Below, piece after piece: positions 46,672-56,558 of a DNA stretch of 64,000 nt (its first letter is position 1; each line of letters opens with the position of its first letter). The DNA lies in assembly GCF_002086155.1 (NCBI RefSeq), contig NZ_MVHE01000001.1, forward strand, positions 270,290 through 334,289. Reading direction: 5' to 3'. Both the position numbers and the translations under genes were made by a program. The DNA comes from Mycobacterium angelicum (GTDB taxonomy: Bacteria; Actinomycetota; Actinomycetes; Mycobacteriales; Mycobacteriaceae). Below the pieces are notes generated by a model. It was given only the letters and a program-made list of their open reading frames with translations. It was not told where the DNA came from and did no database searches.

Positions 46672-48087
46672 TCAGTCCAGATCGTCGTGTGCCATGAGGC
46701 GGCGGGCGGCCTCAGTTATCGAACCTGATAACGACGGGTAAACGGCGAGTGTCTGGGCCAGCTCGTTGACGGTGATGCGGTTCTGCACGGCGACGGCGAT
46801 CGGCAGGATCAGCTCGGATGCGATCGGAGCCACCACCACGCCGCCGATCACCACGCCGGTGGACTTGCGGCAGAACATCTTGACGAACCCCTGCCGCAAC
46901 CCGCCCATCTTGGCCCGCGCGTTGGTGCGCAGCGGCAGCATGATGGTCCGCGCCGGCACCGACCCGTCGTCGATCGCCGACTGCGGCACCCCCACCGCGG
47001 CGATCTCGGGCCGCGTGAACACCGTCGCGGCCACCGTGCGCAGCCGGATCGGGCTGACCCCCTCGCCCAGCGCGTGATACATCGCGATGCGGCCCTGCAT
47101 CGCCGCGACCGAGGCCAACAGCAGCAGGCCGGTGCAGTCGCCGGCGGCATAGATGCCGGCCACCGAGGTGCGCGACACCCGGTCCACCGTTAGGTAGTCG
47201 CCGGGGCCGAGCTCGATGCCGACCCGTTCCAGGCCGAGGCCGCTGGTGTTGGGCACCGACCCGATGGTCATCAGGGCGTGGCTGCCCTCGACGGTGCGGC
47301 CGTCGGTCATGGTCACCAGGACACCGGCGTCGGTCCGGGTGACCGATTCGGCCCGGGCGTTCTTGAACAGCTGGACCCCGCGTTCGGCGAACGACTCTTC
47401 GAGCACAGCAGCGGCGTCGGCGTCCTCGTAGGGCAGCACCCGGTCGCGGCTGGCCGCCACCGACACCTGTACGCCCAGCTCGGTATAGGCGTGCACGAAT
47501 TCGGCGCCGGTAACGCCCGAGCCGACCACCACGAGATGCTCGGGCAGCTTCTTCAGGTCGTAGAGCTGCCGCCAGGTCAGGATCCGCTCGCCGTCGGGCT
47601 GGGCAGACGGCAGAATGCGGGGGCTGGCGCCGGTGGCGATCAGCACGACGTCGGCGTCGTGTTCGCTGGTGGTGCCGTCGGCGGCGGTCGCTTTGACGCG
47701 GTGGTGCGCCAGTCCGGGAGTGGGATCGACCAGCTCACCCCGGCCGGCGATCACCTGTACTCCCATGTTCCGCAGGTCCATAGCGATGTCGGCGGACTGC
47801 GCCGCGGCCAGGTCCTTGACCCTGGCGTGGATCTGCGGCAACGAGATCTTGGCGTCTTCGAGGTCGATGTCGAAGCCCAGCTGAGGCGCTTTGCGCAGCT
47901 CGGTGCGCAGGCCGGTGGAGGCGATGAACGTTTTGGACGGCACGCAGTCGTCCAGCACGGCCGCTCCGCCGATGCCCTCGGAGTCGATGACGGTGACGTG
48001 GGTCGTTTCGGGGTGTGAGGTGGCGGCGACCAGTGCAGCCTCGTAACCGGCCGGGCCTCCACCAAGGATCACGATGCGGGTCACCAC
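46672..48087 (-). CDS. lpdA: NAD(P)H quinone reductase LpdA
   Basis: A 471-residue flavoprotein of the disulfide-reductase family: IVILGGGPAGYEAALVAATS (FAD), VVVGSGVTGAEFVHAYTELG (NAD), and IYAAGDCTGLLLLASVAAMQG. The redox segment GGAAVLDDCVPSK keeps only one of the two Cys of lipoamide dehydrogenases, so it cannot form the redox disulfide. This agrees with M. tuberculosis LpdA (Rv3303c), described as a quinone reductase. Upstream of glpD2 on the same strand, consistent with a respiratory-chain pairing. Divergent from the GGCT-like gene. Confidence 0.95.
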   Translation of the reverse strand: MVTRIVILGGGPAGYEAALVAATSHPETTHVTVIDSEGIGGAAVLDDCVPSKTFIASTGLRTELRKAPQLGFDIDLEDAKISLPQIHARVKDLAAAQSADIAMDLRNMGVQVIAGRGELVDPTPGLAHHRVKATAADGTTSEHDADVVLIATGASPRILPSAQPDGERILTWRQLYDLKKLPEHLVVVGSGVTGAEFVHAYTELGVQVSVAASRDRVLPYEDADAAAVLEESFAERGVQLFKNARAESVTRTDAGVLVTMTDGRTVEGSHALMTIGSVPNTSGLGLERVGIELGPGDYLTVDRVSRTSVAGIYAAGDCTGLLLLASVAAMQGRIAMYHALGEGVSPIRLRTVAATVFTRPEIAAVGVPQSAIDDGSVPARTIMLPLRTNARAKMGGLRQGFVKMFCRKSTGVVIGGVVVAPIASELILPIAVAVQNRITVNELAQTLAVYPSLSGSITEAARRLMAHDDLD

Positions 48088-48144
48088 AGGCCTAACCTAG
48101 CTTGGCCTAGCCGGACGCCGCAGCGCGCCGTCTAAGCTTTGTCC

Positions 48145-48618
48145 GTGCCGCTTTACGCCGCCTACGGATCGAACATGCATCCCGAGCAGATGCTGCAGCG
48201 AGCACCCCACTCGCCGATGGCCGGAACCGGCTGGTTGCACGGGTGGCGGTTGACGTTCGGCGGCGAAGACTTCGGCTGGGAAGGCGCGCTGGCCACCATC
48301 GTCGAGGATCCGGATTCGAAGGTGTTCGTCGTGCTCTACGACATGACACCGTCCGACGAGATGAGCCTTGATCGGTGGGAGGGCTCTGAGTTCGGCGTGC
48401 ATAAGAAGATCCGCTGCCGGGTGGAACGGTTATCCTCGGACACCACAACCGATCCCGCGCTGGCCTGGCTCTATGTGCTGGACGCCTGGGAGGGCGGGCT
48501 GCCGTCGGCGCGCTATCTCGGGGTTATGGCCGATGCGGCCGAAATCGCCGGTGCCCCAGCCGATTACGTACACGATCTGCGCACCCGCCCGGCCCGCAAC
48601 ATCGGCCCGGGCACTTAG
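48145..48618 (+). CDS. Gamma-glutamylcyclotransferase-like protein
   Basis: A 157-residue GGCT-fold protein. The ligand-binding YAAYGSNMHPEQM is at the N-terminus; WRLTFGGEDFGWEGALATIV and VFVVLYDMTPSDEMSLDRWEG follow, with the expected acidic catalytic region. The substrate in mycobacteria, which lack glutathione, is unclear. GTG 48145 matches the M. tuberculosis start; an upstream TTG at 48139 adds two residues. Equivalent of Rv3304. The DUF559 cassette begins 13 bp after its stop. Confidence 0.88.
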   Translation: MPLYAAYGSNMHPEQMLQRAPHSPMAGTGWLHGWRLTFGGEDFGWEGALATIVEDPDSKVFVVLYDMTPSDEMSLDRWEGSEFGVHKKIRCRVERLSSDTTTDPALAWLYVLDAWEGGLPSARYLGVMADAAEIAGAPADYVHDLRTRPARNIGPGT

Positions 48619-48630
48619 CTTTTTGTGCTT

Positions 48631-48697
48631 GGCCGCGAGCGTGCGTGTCGGTACACCGACACGCCGCTACAGCTGGCATTTTGCGCACGCTCACGCG
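48631..48697 (+). repeat. Self-complementary repeat, left boundary of the DUF559 cassette
   Basis: About 66 bp, beginning GGCCGCGAGCGTGCGTGTCG and ending TTGCGCACGCTCACGCG. It contains a 10-bp inverted repeat (48643-48652 with 48655-48664) and outer arms GAGCGTGCG (48637-48645) and CGCACGCTC (48684-48692). The reverse complement of 49618-49686 aligns along its whole length. The DUF559 stop codon lies within its right end. Confidence 0.75.
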
Positions 48698-49572
48698 GCG
48701 CGCAGTAGCCGCGTCTCGAGCCGGCGGACCAGTTCGTGCCGGCGATATCTGACGTCCTCGGCAACGATGGGCACTATCGACCAGCCCACGTCCTGCAGCG
48801 CCGACGAGCGTCGACGGTCACGGAGGAAGGCTTGCGGCCCGCTGTGCCAGTCGACGCCGTCGTACTCGGCGGCGAGGCGGTATTCGGGCCAGGCGAAGTC
48901 GACCCGCCAGGTTCGGCCGCTCAAATCCACGATTTCGTATTGCAACTCAGGAAGCGGCAACCCGCCGTCGATCATGGCCAGGCGAGCCTCACTCTCCATC
49001 GGAGATTCGGCCAGCGGGGACGCCAGCGGGAGCAATTCGCGCACGTTGACGATGCCGCGACGGCCATATTGCCGTTTGACTGCCCGCTCCAGCTCGATGC
49101 GGCCGCACATGCCGCTGCGCAGTGCGGCATCCAGTGTCGCCAGCGCCCTCGGCCGGCGCAGCGCGCGAGCGACCTCGATCGCCGTCCACGCGGGTGCCGT
49201 CGCCGGCCGGCCCGCGACGACGGCCAACGGCGCGCCCGCACGCCGGTGCACCATCAGCCCGCGGGCCGGTCGCAATTGTTGGCCAGCGGGATTGAGGACA
49301 TGAAGATCCCGATCCAGTTCGGTGTCGAAGCCGTAGCCTGCCGCGGCGGTACTCAAGCACACGGCGATTGTCGTCCCGGTCGCCAAATCCAGGCCGCGCA
49401 GCCGCACCGGGTCGGTTATTTCGCCGCGGCCGTAGATTCCATACCAAACCTTTTGCAGCACACCACATTTCAGATCTGCTTGCAGGCCGCGACGGGTGAG
49501 GTAGGTCAAGGCCTGCGCTGACGTGACGACTCCACCCTGGGCGTCAAGCAACTGGCTCAACTCTGGATGCAC
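48691..49572 (-). CDS. DUF559 (Vsr-like fold) protein with N-terminal AbiEi-like domain
   Basis: A 293-residue protein. The N-terminal 60 residues look like the AbiEi-type winged helix (SQLLDAQGGVVTSAQALTYLTRRGL, then VWYGIYGRGE). The C-terminal DUF559 domain reads WRVDFAWPEYRLAAEYDGVDWHSG, with D and E placed as in very-short-patch-repair-type nucleases, then LQDVGWSIVPIVAEDV. GTG 49572 gives the usual start HPELSQLL; an ATG at 49665 would lie inside the right repeat. Many such genes occur in mycobacteria; the function is unknown. Both gene ends touch or neighbour the flanking repeats. Confidence 0.8.
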   Translation of the reverse strand: MHPELSQLLDAQGGVVTSAQALTYLTRRGLQADLKCGVLQKVWYGIYGRGEITDPVRLRGLDLATGTTIAVCLSTAAAGYGFDTELDRDLHVLNPAGQQLRPARGLMVHRRAGAPLAVVAGRPATAPAWTAIEVARALRRPRALATLDAALRSGMCGRIELERAVKRQYGRRGIVNVRELLPLASPLAESPMESEARLAMIDGGLPLPELQYEIVDLSGRTWRVDFAWPEYRLAAEYDGVDWHSGPQAFLRDRRRSSALQDVGWSIVPIVAEDVRYRRHELVRRLETRLLRAA

Positions 49573-49617
49573 GCCCGTTATGGTCGGGCGCGCCTCGCGG
49601 AGTCGACAATTCACCCC

Positions 49618-49686
49618 TGGCGAGCGTGCGCAGAATGCCGGCCGGAGGCGGCGTGTCGTGTGCAAACATGCACGCTCGCGGGCGCT
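49618..49686 (-). repeat. Self-complementary repeat, right boundary of the DUF559 cassette
   Basis: Inverted copy of the left repeat. On the minus strand it reads CGCGAGCGTGCATG, then ACACGACACGCCGC, then GGCATTCTGCGCACGCTCGC, parallel to the left element with scattered changes. It lies 46 bp upstream of the DUF559 start and abuts the amiA1 stop codon. Confidence 0.75.
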
Positions 49687-50854
49687 AGAAGGAGGCGGCT
49701 TGCTCGATGATGTTGACCATTACCCGCACCCCGATGCCCAGAGCGCGCTCGTCGAGGTCGAACGTCGGCTGATGTAGATCCAGCTGCGGTCCCTCACCCG
49801 GCCAGACGCCCAGGCGTGCCATCGCGCCGGGCACCTCTTCCAGATACCAGGAGAAGTCCTCGCCGCCGCCCGACTGCCGGGTATCGGCCAGCACATCGGG
49901 GCCGACGGCCTCGATCGCGTGGGTGAGAATGCGGGTCGAGACGTCCTCGTTCACTACGGGCGGCACACCGCGCCGGTACTGCAGCGTGTGCTCAATGGCC
50001 AACGGCGACAGCAGCGCAGTCACAGCCTGGCGAATGATCCCCTCGAGTTCGAGCCAGGTGTGCCGGCTGGCGGTACGCACGGTGCCGGACAGCACCCCGG
50101 ATTGCGGAATGGCGTTGGCGGCCACCCCGGCATTGACCGCCCCCCACACCAGCACGGTGCTGTTGCGCGGGTCGATGCGGCGCGAGAGCACCCCGGGCAG
50201 TCCGGTGATGAGCGTGCCCAGGCCGTAGACCAAGTCGGCGGTCAAGTGTGGCCGCGACGTGTGCCCGCCGGGCGAATACAGGGTGATTTCAATCGAATCG
50301 GCCGCCGAGGTGATGGGGCCGTGCCGGACCGCGATCTTGCCGACCTCGAGCCGGGGGTCGCAGTGCAGGGCGAAAATCCGCGCCACTCCGCTCAGTGCCC
50401 CGGCCGCGATCGCGTCGATGGCGCCGCCGGGCATCAACTCTTCGGCGGCCTGGAAGATCAGCCGCACCCCGACCGGCAGCTCGGGCACCGACGCCAGCGC
50501 CAGCGCGGTGCCCAGCAGGATCGCGGTGTGCGCGTCGTGACCGCAAGCGTGTGCCACGTTGGGCATCGTCGAGGCGTACGGCGCACCGGTGCGCTCGGCC
50601 ATCGGCAGCGCATCCATGTCGGCGCGCAATGCGATCCGCGGCTGATGTTCGGGGCCGAAGTCGCAAACAAGGCCGGTTCCGCCGGGCAGCACCTTGGGGT
50701 TGAGGCCCGCGTCGGCCAGCCGCTCGGCGACAAACTGGGTGGTGGCGTATTCCTGGCGGCCCAGCTCCGGGTAGCGATGGATATGCCGGCGCCATTCGAC
50801 CAGTTCGTCATAGTGGGCGGCCAGCCAGGATTCGGCGGTATCGACGAGGCTCAC
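49685..50854 (-). CDS. amiA1: M20D-family amidohydrolase AmiA1
   Basis: A 389-residue M20 metallopeptidase/amidohydrolase. Metal-ligand segments: HACGHDAHTAILLGTALALA, the catalytic Asp and Glu region GVRLIFQAAEELMPGGAIDAIAAGAL, and ALHCDPRLEVGKIAVRHG. A lid domain starts at about residue 180. Members hydrolyse N-acyl amino acids or related amides; the substrate here is unknown. Its start overlaps the amiB1 stop by 4 bp. Equivalent of Rv3305c. Confidence 0.93.
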   Translation of the reverse strand: MSLVDTAESWLAAHYDELVEWRRHIHRYPELGRQEYATTQFVAERLADAGLNPKVLPGGTGLVCDFGPEHQPRIALRADMDALPMAERTGAPYASTMPNVAHACGHDAHTAILLGTALALASVPELPVGVRLIFQAAEELMPGGAIDAIAAGALSGVARIFALHCDPRLEVGKIAVRHGPITSAADSIEITLYSPGGHTSRPHLTADLVYGLGTLITGLPGVLSRRIDPRNSTVLVWGAVNAGVAANAIPQSGVLSGTVRTASRHTWLELEGIIRQAVTALLSPLAIEHTLQYRRGVPPVVNEDVSTRILTHAIEAVGPDVLADTRQSGGGEDFSWYLEEVPGAMARLGVWPGEGPQLDLHQPTFDLDERALGIGVRVMVNIIEQAASF

Positions 50855-52035
50855 GATGCCGCCCGCTTTTCCAGGGCCGCCAGCACCCGGTCCCGCTCGT
50901 CGGGGTTCTGCGCGAGGTGAACAATGATGCGCGACAACATGATTGCGCCCTCGACGACCGCTCGGTCGGCACTTGGACCGGCAGCGGCGGCGGCGAAGGC
51001 ACGCTGGTGAACGGTGGCGCCACCGGCGTCGACCCCGATCACCGGATGTATCCCGGGCAGCACCTGCGTCACGTTACCCATATCGGTGCTGCCCAGGGGC
51101 AATCCGGCCTCAACGGCCGCCGGCACCGGCTCGCGGCCAAGCCGGCGCATCTCCTCCCGGCACACGCCGGCCAGCCATTGGTCGGGTTTGAGTTCGGCGT
51201 ATGCCGGTGCGGCGCTGTCGATTTCGTATTCACAGCCGGCCGCCAGCGCGCCGGCGGCAAAGCAGGCATAGATGCGGCCTTCGAGTTCGCGCAGCGATTC
51301 CGATTCAACAGCCCGCATCGCGTACTGCACCATCGCATGCCCGGGGATGACGTTGACCGCTTGGCCGCCCTCGGTGACGATCCCGTGCACCAGCTGCCCG
51401 GGCGCCAGTTGCTGACGCAGCAATCCGATGGCCACCTGTGCGACGGTTACCGCGTCGGCGGCGTTGACGCCGAGGTGCGGCGCGACGGCGGCGTGCGATT
51501 CCTTGCCCCGGTAGGCCACGGTGACCTCGGACAGCGCCAGCGATCGGGCCCCGGCGATGTCGGTCGGCCCGGGGTGAACCATCACGGCCACCGCGACGTC
51601 GTCGAACGTGCCGGCCTGCAGCATGAGTGCCTTGCCGCCGCCGGACTCCTCGGCCGGGGTGCCCAGCAGCGCGACCGTCAGGCCCAGTTCGTCGGCCACT
51701 TCGGCCAGCGCCAGCGCGGTCCCTACCGCCGAGGCCGCGATGATGTTGTGGCCGCAGGCGTGGCCGATCTCGGGCAGTGCGTCGTATTCGGCGCAGATAC
51801 CGACGACCAGCGGCCCGCTGCCGTAGTCGGCGCGAAACGCAGTGTCCAAACCACCGGCGGCCGCGGTGATCGCGAAACCGCGTTCGGCGACCAGCGCCTG
51901 CGCCTTGGCGCAGCTGCGGTGTTCGGTAAAAGCCAACTCCGGTTCGGCGTGGATCGCGTGGGACAACTCGACCAGTTCGGCCCCGCGCCGGCGCACCACC
52001 TCCTCGACGTTGTCCAGGGCGCTGGCTGCGGGCAT
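50851..52035 (-). CDS. amiB1: M20D-family amidohydrolase AmiB1
   Basis: A 394-residue paralogue of AmiA1. Seen: [44 protein letters not shown] with the metal-binding [23 protein letters not shown] with the catalytic Glu pair, and [23 protein letters not shown] in the lid domain. ATG 52035 (MPAASALDN) gives the length of the M. tuberculosis protein; the longer frame to 52170 is not supported. Translationally coupled to amiA1. Equivalent of Rv3306c. Divergent from the PPE-MPTR gene with about 180 bp between. Confidence 0.93.
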   Translation of the reverse strand: MPAASALDNVEEVVRRRGAELVELSHAIHAEPELAFTEHRSCAKAQALVAERGFAITAAAGGLDTAFRADYGSGPLVVGICAEYDALPEIGHACGHNIIAASAVGTALALAEVADELGLTVALLGTPAEESGGGKALMLQAGTFDDVAVAVMVHPGPTDIAGARSLALSEVTVAYRGKESHAAVAPHLGVNAADAVTVAQVAIGLLRQQLAPGQLVHGIVTEGGQAVNVIPGHAMVQYAMRAVESESLRELEGRIYACFAAGALAAGCEYEIDSAAPAYAELKPDQWLAGVCREEMRRLGREPVPAAVEAGLPLGSTDMGNVTQVLPGIHPVIGVDAGGATVHQRAFAAAAAGPSADRAVVEGAIMLSRIIVHLAQNPDERDRVLAALEKRAAS

Positions 52036-52214
52036 GCTTCGCAGTATCTCATCGAGCAAGAAGCGGCCGAATCTTGTTCGGCTCTGTGGCCAAAACCCCA
52101 TCGCGCAAAGCTGGCGATCCGTACGCTCGGGGAGCGCTCGGCGGACATCCAGTGCTACGGCGCGAAGCACGTGGGGCTCACTTGCGAGATTCCTCGAAAA
52201 GGGATGGAGGCGTA

Positions 52215-54140
52215 ATGAATTACTCGATTTTGGCTCCGGAAGTTAATTCCGCGCTCATATTTTCCGGCGCCGGTTCTGAGCCGATGTTGCAGGCTTCGGC
52301 GGCATGGTCTCAACTATCCGACGAATTGGCCGCCGCCGGACGTTCGTTTTCTTCAGCGATTTCGGGGTTGGCCGACCAGGCATGGCAAGGTCCCGCGTCC
52401 GTGGCCATGGCCGCCACCGCGGCGCCGTATGCCGCCTGGCTGGATGGCGCTGCGGCGCAGGCCGCGGGCGCTTCCGCTCAGGCCAACGTGGTGGCCAGCG
52501 CGTTCGAGGCCGCACAGACGGCAATGATCCATCCGATAGCAGTGGCGGCCAACCGGAATACGTTTGTCCAGTTGGTGTTGTCGAATCTGTTCGGGCAGAA
52601 CGCGCCGGCGATTGCGGCTGCCGAATTCGCCTACGAAGAGATGTGGGCCCAGGACGTGATGGCAATGTTCGGATATCACTCCACGGCCGCTGCCGTCGCA
52701 GCACAGTTGTCGCCGCTGCAGAGCCTATTGCAAGACGTAAATCTGGGTATCGGCAATAAGGGCAGTGGCAATCTGGGCAGCGGAAACACCGGCAACAACA
52801 ACGCCGGCAGCGGAAACTTCGGCAGCCAAAACGTCGGTGGCGGCAATCAAGGTCAATCCAACGTAGGCGGCGGAAACAAAGGCAACAACAATGTGGGCGC
52901 CGGAAACACCGGCAACAACAATATCGGCAGCGGAAATTTCGGTGATCATAACTTCGGAAGCGGAAACTTCGGTACCAACAATTTCGGATTCGGAAATTCG
53001 CGAAGCTCGCAATCCGGAGGCACTGGAAACATCGGTAGCGGAAATCTGGGCGACAGCAACATCGGCAACGCAAACCATGGAAACCTCAATGTAGGCTCCG
53101 GCAACTACGGCAACAACAACGTGGGTTTCGGTAACCATGGCGATAACAACCGGGGCTGGGGCAACCTCGGCAGTGGAAATGTTGGCTTCGGCAACAACGG
53201 CTCGGGCAACATTGGCTTCGGGCTTACCGGCAACAACCAGATCGGCTTTGGCGCTCTAAACAGCGGAAGTGGCAACATAGGGCTATTTAACTCCGGCAAT
53301 AATAATGTCGGCTTCTTCAACTCGGGGTACGGTAATTGGGGCATCGCAAACTCAGGACACACCAACACCGGGTTCTTGAATTCTGGCAATAATAGTACTG
53401 GCATCGGCAACTCAGGAAATCTCGACACCGGCATGTGGAACTCAGGTGTTACCGACCTTATATTTGAAGGAGCAAACACCGGGTTCGGAAACGGCGGCAA
53501 TTACAATACAGGTTTCGGAAATTCCGGCCTCGCTAATGTTGGCAGCTTCAATTCGGGCTCGTACAACACGGGTTTTTTCAACGCGGGCGCATCGATTACC
53601 GGTGACTTCAACGCGGGTAATAACAATTCCGGTTGGTTCAACGGCGGCAACTTCAACACCGGGTTCTCGAATTCCGGGGACACTAACACCGGCGGCTTTA
53701 ATTCCGGCGACCTCAACACTGGCTTCGGTAGCGTGATCAACCAAACAGTGTCGAACTCGGGCTTCGGGAATTCGGGTACGGGCAACTCGGGCTTCTACAA
53801 CACAGGCACGCAGAGCTCGGGTTACGGGAACAATGGCAGCCAAACTTCCGGCTATGGCAACGCCGGCGACGTGGACAGCGGCTTCGTCAACTCAGGCGGC
53901 AACGCCCACGTCGGGGTTATGAACTCGGGCGGCAGCGGCGGCACTGGCGGCTTCAAGGCGGGTTTCTTCAACTCCGGCCTCGGTAGCTTGATTTCAGGCT
54001 TCTTCAATTCAGGGCAAGGCGAGACGTCGGGCTTCCTGAACTCGGGAGGCGGATTTAACTCCGGGCTGGCCAATGGGGGCAGCCTGAACTCTGGCGCCTT
54101 CAACAGCGGAACCCAACAGTCGGGTTTCTTCCACCGGTAA
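52215..54140 (+). CDS. PPE family protein, MPTR subgroup
   Basis: A 641-residue PPE-MPTR protein. PPE domain residues 1-175: [20 protein letters not shown], with Ala-Pro-Glu in place of Pro-Pro-Glu, and [20 protein letters not shown]. From about residue 180 to the end it is built of NxGxGNxG-type pentapeptide-like repeats, switching to FNSGxxNTGF units in the second half. GGAGG directly precedes ATG 52215. Expected to be exported by an ESX system to the surface. M. tuberculosis has no PPE between amiB1 and deoD, so it was gained here or lost there. No PE gene adjacent. Confidence 0.93.
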   Translation: MNYSILAPEVNSALIFSGAGSEPMLQASAAWSQLSDELAAAGRSFSSAISGLADQAWQGPASVAMAATAAPYAAWLDGAAAQAAGASAQANVVASAFEAAQTAMIHPIAVAANRNTFVQLVLSNLFGQNAPAIAAAEFAYEEMWAQDVMAMFGYHSTAAAVAAQLSPLQSLLQDVNLGIGNKGSGNLGSGNTGNNNAGSGNFGSQNVGGGNQGQSNVGGGNKGNNNVGAGNTGNNNIGSGNFGDHNFGSGNFGTNNFGFGNSRSSQSGGTGNIGSGNLGDSNIGNANHGNLNVGSGNYGNNNVGFGNHGDNNRGWGNLGSGNVGFGNNGSGNIGFGLTGNNQIGFGALNSGSGNIGLFNSGNNNVGFFNSGYGNWGIANSGHTNTGFLNSGNNSTGIGNSGNLDTGMWNSGVTDLIFEGANTGFGNGGNYNTGFGNSGLANVGSFNSGSYNTGFFNAGASITGDFNAGNNNSGWFNGGNFNTGFSNSGDTNTGGFNSGDLNTGFGSVINQTVSNSGFGNSGTGNSGFYNTGTQSSGYGNNGSQTSGYGNAGDVDSGFVNSGGNAHVGVMNSGGSGGTGGFKAGFFNSGLGSLISGFFNSGQGETSGFLNSGGGFNSGLANGGSLNSGAFNSGTQQSGFFHR

Positions 54141-54162
54141 GCGCGGTCGGTAACCTTCGAGT

Positions 54163-54969
54163 GTGACTGGACCGCAGCCCGTTTCCGCCGAATCCGCGCA
54201 ACGCGCCGCCCAGGTCATCGCCGAGCGCACCGGGGTCGCCGAGCACGACGTCGCGGTGGTGCTGGGCTCGGGATGGTCACCCGCCGTGGCGGCGCTGGGG
54301 ACCGCGACCGCGACGGTGCCCTACCGCGACTTGCCCGGCTTCACTCCGCCGCGCGCGGCCGGGCATGCCGGTGAGCTGCTGTCGGTGGCGATCGGCAGGC
54401 ACCGCGTGCTGGTTCTGGCCGGCCGTATCCACGCCTACGAGGGCCACGACCTGGCGCACGTGGTACACCCGGTGCGGACAGCCTGCGCGGCGGGCGCACG
54501 GATCGTCGTGCTCACCAACGCCGCCGGCGGGCTGCGCCCGGACATGGCGGTGGGCCAGCCGGTCCTGATCAGCGATCACCTGAACCTGACCGCGCGCTCG
54601 CCGCTGGTCGGCGCGCAGTTCGTCGACCTGACCCATGCCTACGCGCCGCGGCTGCGTGCGCTGGCCCGGCAATCCGACCCGCAGTTGAGCGAAGGTGTCT
54701 ACGCGGGCCTGCCGGGCCCGCATTATGAGACGCCCGCGGAGATCCGGATGCTGCAAATACTGGGCGCCGATCTGGTGGGCATGTCGACCGTGCACGAGAC
54801 CATCGCCGCCCGGGCCGCGGGCGCCGAGGTGCTGGGCCTATCGCTGGTGACGAACCTCGCCGCCGGGATCACCGGCGAGCCGTTGAGCCACGCCGAGGTG
54901 CTTGCCGCGGGAGCCGCATCGGCGGCCCGGATGGGTTCGCTGCTGGCCGACGTCATCGCCCGGTTTTGA
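54163..54969 (+). CDS. deoD: Purine nucleoside phosphorylase DeoD
   Basis: A trimeric-type purine nucleoside phosphorylase of 268 residues that cleaves inosine and guanosine with phosphate. Phosphate- and ribose-binding segments: [34 protein letters not shown] and [16 protein letters not shown]. The base site holds [36 protein letters not shown] with the purine-binding Glu, and [13 protein letters not shown] 54163. Overlaps a TTG of the next gene by 4 bp. First gene of the deoD-pmmB salvage pair. Equivalent of Rv3307. Confidence 0.95.
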   Translation: MTGPQPVSAESAQRAAQVIAERTGVAEHDVAVVLGSGWSPAVAALGTATATVPYRDLPGFTPPRAAGHAGELLSVAIGRHRVLVLAGRIHAYEGHDLAHVVHPVRTACAAGARIVVLTNAAGGLRPDMAVGQPVLISDHLNLTARSPLVGAQFVDLTHAYAPRLRALARQSDPQLSEGVYAGLPGPHYETPAEIRMLQILGADLVGMSTVHETIAARAAGAEVLGLSLVTNLAAGITGEPLSHAEVLAAGAASAARMGSLLADVIARF

Positions 54970-54971
54970 AA

Positions 54972-56558
54972 GTGACTGTCTCACCACAGGATTGGATCGC
55001 GCACGACCCAGACCCGCAGACCGCCGCCGAGCTCGCCGCATGCGACGCCGACGAACTCGCGGCGCGGTTCGCCCGTCCGCTGACGTTCGGCACCGCGGGA
55101 TTGCGCGGGCCGGTGCGCGGCGGGCCGGACGCGATGAACGTTGCCGTGGTGCTGCGCGCGACGTGGGCGGTGGCCCAGGTGCTCACGCAACGCGGCCTGG
55201 CCGGCTCAGCCGTAGTCGTGGGCCGCGACGTCCGGCACGGCTCGGCGGCATTTGCGACGGCGGCCGCTGAAACGCTTGCCGCCCAAGGCTTTACCGTAAC
55301 GCTGTTCGGCGAGCCGGTACCCACGCCGGTAGTGGCCTTCGCGGTGCGTCGCACGGGCGCGGCCGCCGGGATACAGATCACCGCCTCGCACAACCCCCCG
55401 ACCGACAACGGCTACAAGGTGTACTTCGACGGCGGCATCCAGATCGTCTCCCCCACCGACCGTGAGATCGAAGCCGCGATGGCGGCCGCGCCACTGGCCG
55501 ATCAGATCGCCCGGCAGGCCGTTGCACCCGCCGATACCGATCTGGTGGAGCGCTATATCCGCCGCGCGTCGGAGGTTCGCCGCGGCACCGGATCGCTTCG
55601 GGTGGCGCTGACGCCGATGCACGGTGTCGGCGGAGCGGTGGCGCTCGAGACACTGCGGCGGGCCGGCTTCAGCGACGTGCACGCCGTCGCAACGCAATTC
55701 GCGCCCGATCCGGACTTCCCCACCGTCGCGTTCCCTAACCCGGAGGAACCCGGGGCCGCCGACGCACTGCTCGCCCTGGCCGCTGACGTCGACGCCGACG
55801 TCGCGATCGCGCTGGACCCCGACGCCGACCGGTGCGCGGTCGGCATACCCGGCCCGGCCGGTTGGCGAATGCTGTCGGGTGACGAAACCGGTTGGCTGCT
55901 AGGCGATTACATTCTTTCGGCAGGCGCAGACGGGACCCCAGTGGTGGCCAGCACGGTGGTGTCGTCGCGTATGCTGGCCGCGATCGCGTCGCGCTATGGC
56001 GCGGTACATGTGGAGACGCTCACCGGGTTCAAATGGCTGGCGCGCGCCGACGCCAACGTTCCCGGCGGAACGCTGGTCTATGCCTACGAAGAAGCGATCG
56101 GGCACTGCGTCGACCCCGAAGCGGTGCGCGACAAAGACGGCATCAGCGCCGCGGTCCTGGTGTGCGATCTGGTGGCCGCGCTTAAAGAGCAGGGTCGTTC
56201 GGTGTCCGATGCGCTGGACGAACTGGCCCGGCGCCACGGCGTGCACGACGTGGCCGCGGTGTCGCGTCGGGTCGCCGATGCCGAGGAGGCCGCCGCCTGG
56301 ATGCAGCGCCTGCGGGCAGCGCCGCCGGACCGGCTGGCCGGGCGTGCCGCGACCGTCACCGACATCACCGACGCACTGATCTTCACCGGCGGCGACGAAA
56401 CCACCTCGATCAGGTTGGTGGTACGCCCTTCTGGAACCGAGCCGAAGGTGAAGTGCTATTTGGAGGTTCGCTGCGCGGTGGCCGCTGACCTGCGACGTGC
56501 CCGGGAACGGGCCGCCGCGGTGCGTGCGGAGGTGGCCGCTTCGGTTGCGGGCTGGTGA
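54972..56558 (+). CDS. pmmB: Phosphomannomutase/phosphoglucomutase PmmB
   Basis: Alpha-D-phosphohexomutase of 528-530 residues. Phosphoserine loop [20 protein letters not shown], metal loop [14 protein letters not shown], sugar-recognition [13 protein letters not shown] and [13 protein letters not shown], phosphate-binding [15 protein letters not shown]. It interconverts 6- and 1-phosphates of hexoses or pentoses; beside deoD, phosphopentomutase activity is a reasonable alternative. GTG 54972 is taken as the start; TTG 54966 would overlap deoD. Its last 149 bp are antisense to an extended upp. Equivalent of Rv3308. Confidence 0.92.
   Translation: MTVSPQDWIAHDPDPQTAAELAACDADELAARFARPLTFGTAGLRGPVRGGPDAMNVAVVLRATWAVAQVLTQRGLAGSAVVVGRDVRHGSAAFATAAAETLAAQGFTVTLFGEPVPTPVVAFAVRRTGAAAGIQITASHNPPTDNGYKVYFDGGIQIVSPTDREIEAAMAAAPLADQIARQAVAPADTDLVERYIRRASEVRRGTGSLRVALTPMHGVGGAVALETLRRAGFSDVHAVATQFAPDPDFPTVAFPNPEEPGAADALLALAADVDADVAIALDPDADRCAVGIPGPAGWRMLSGDETGWLLGDYILSAGADGTPVVASTVVSSRMLAAIASRYGAVHVETLTGFKWLARADANVPGGTLVYAYEEAIGHCVDPEAVRDKDGISAAVLVCDLVAALKEQGRSVSDALDELARRHGVHDVAAVSRRVADAEEAAAWMQRLRAAPPDRLAGRAATVTDITDALIFTGGDETTSIRLVVRPSGTEPKVKCYLEVRCAVAADLRRARERAAAVRAEVAASVAGW

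Larger units (their letters stand above)
48631..49686. mobile_element. Putative mobile cassette: DUF559 gene between inverted repeats
   Basis: A 1056-bp unit whose ends are inverted copies of one palindromic repeat and whose only gene is a DUF559 nuclease-like protein. It sits exactly between orthologues of Rv3304 and Rv3305c (amiA1), which I recall as neighbours in M. tuberculosis. No target-site duplication is evident and no transposase is present. Mobility is inference. Confidence 0.45.

Noticed and set aside
52740..54130. Repetitive DNA that might be an array or satellite
   Set aside because: It is in frame and encodes the MPTR repeats of a PPE protein.
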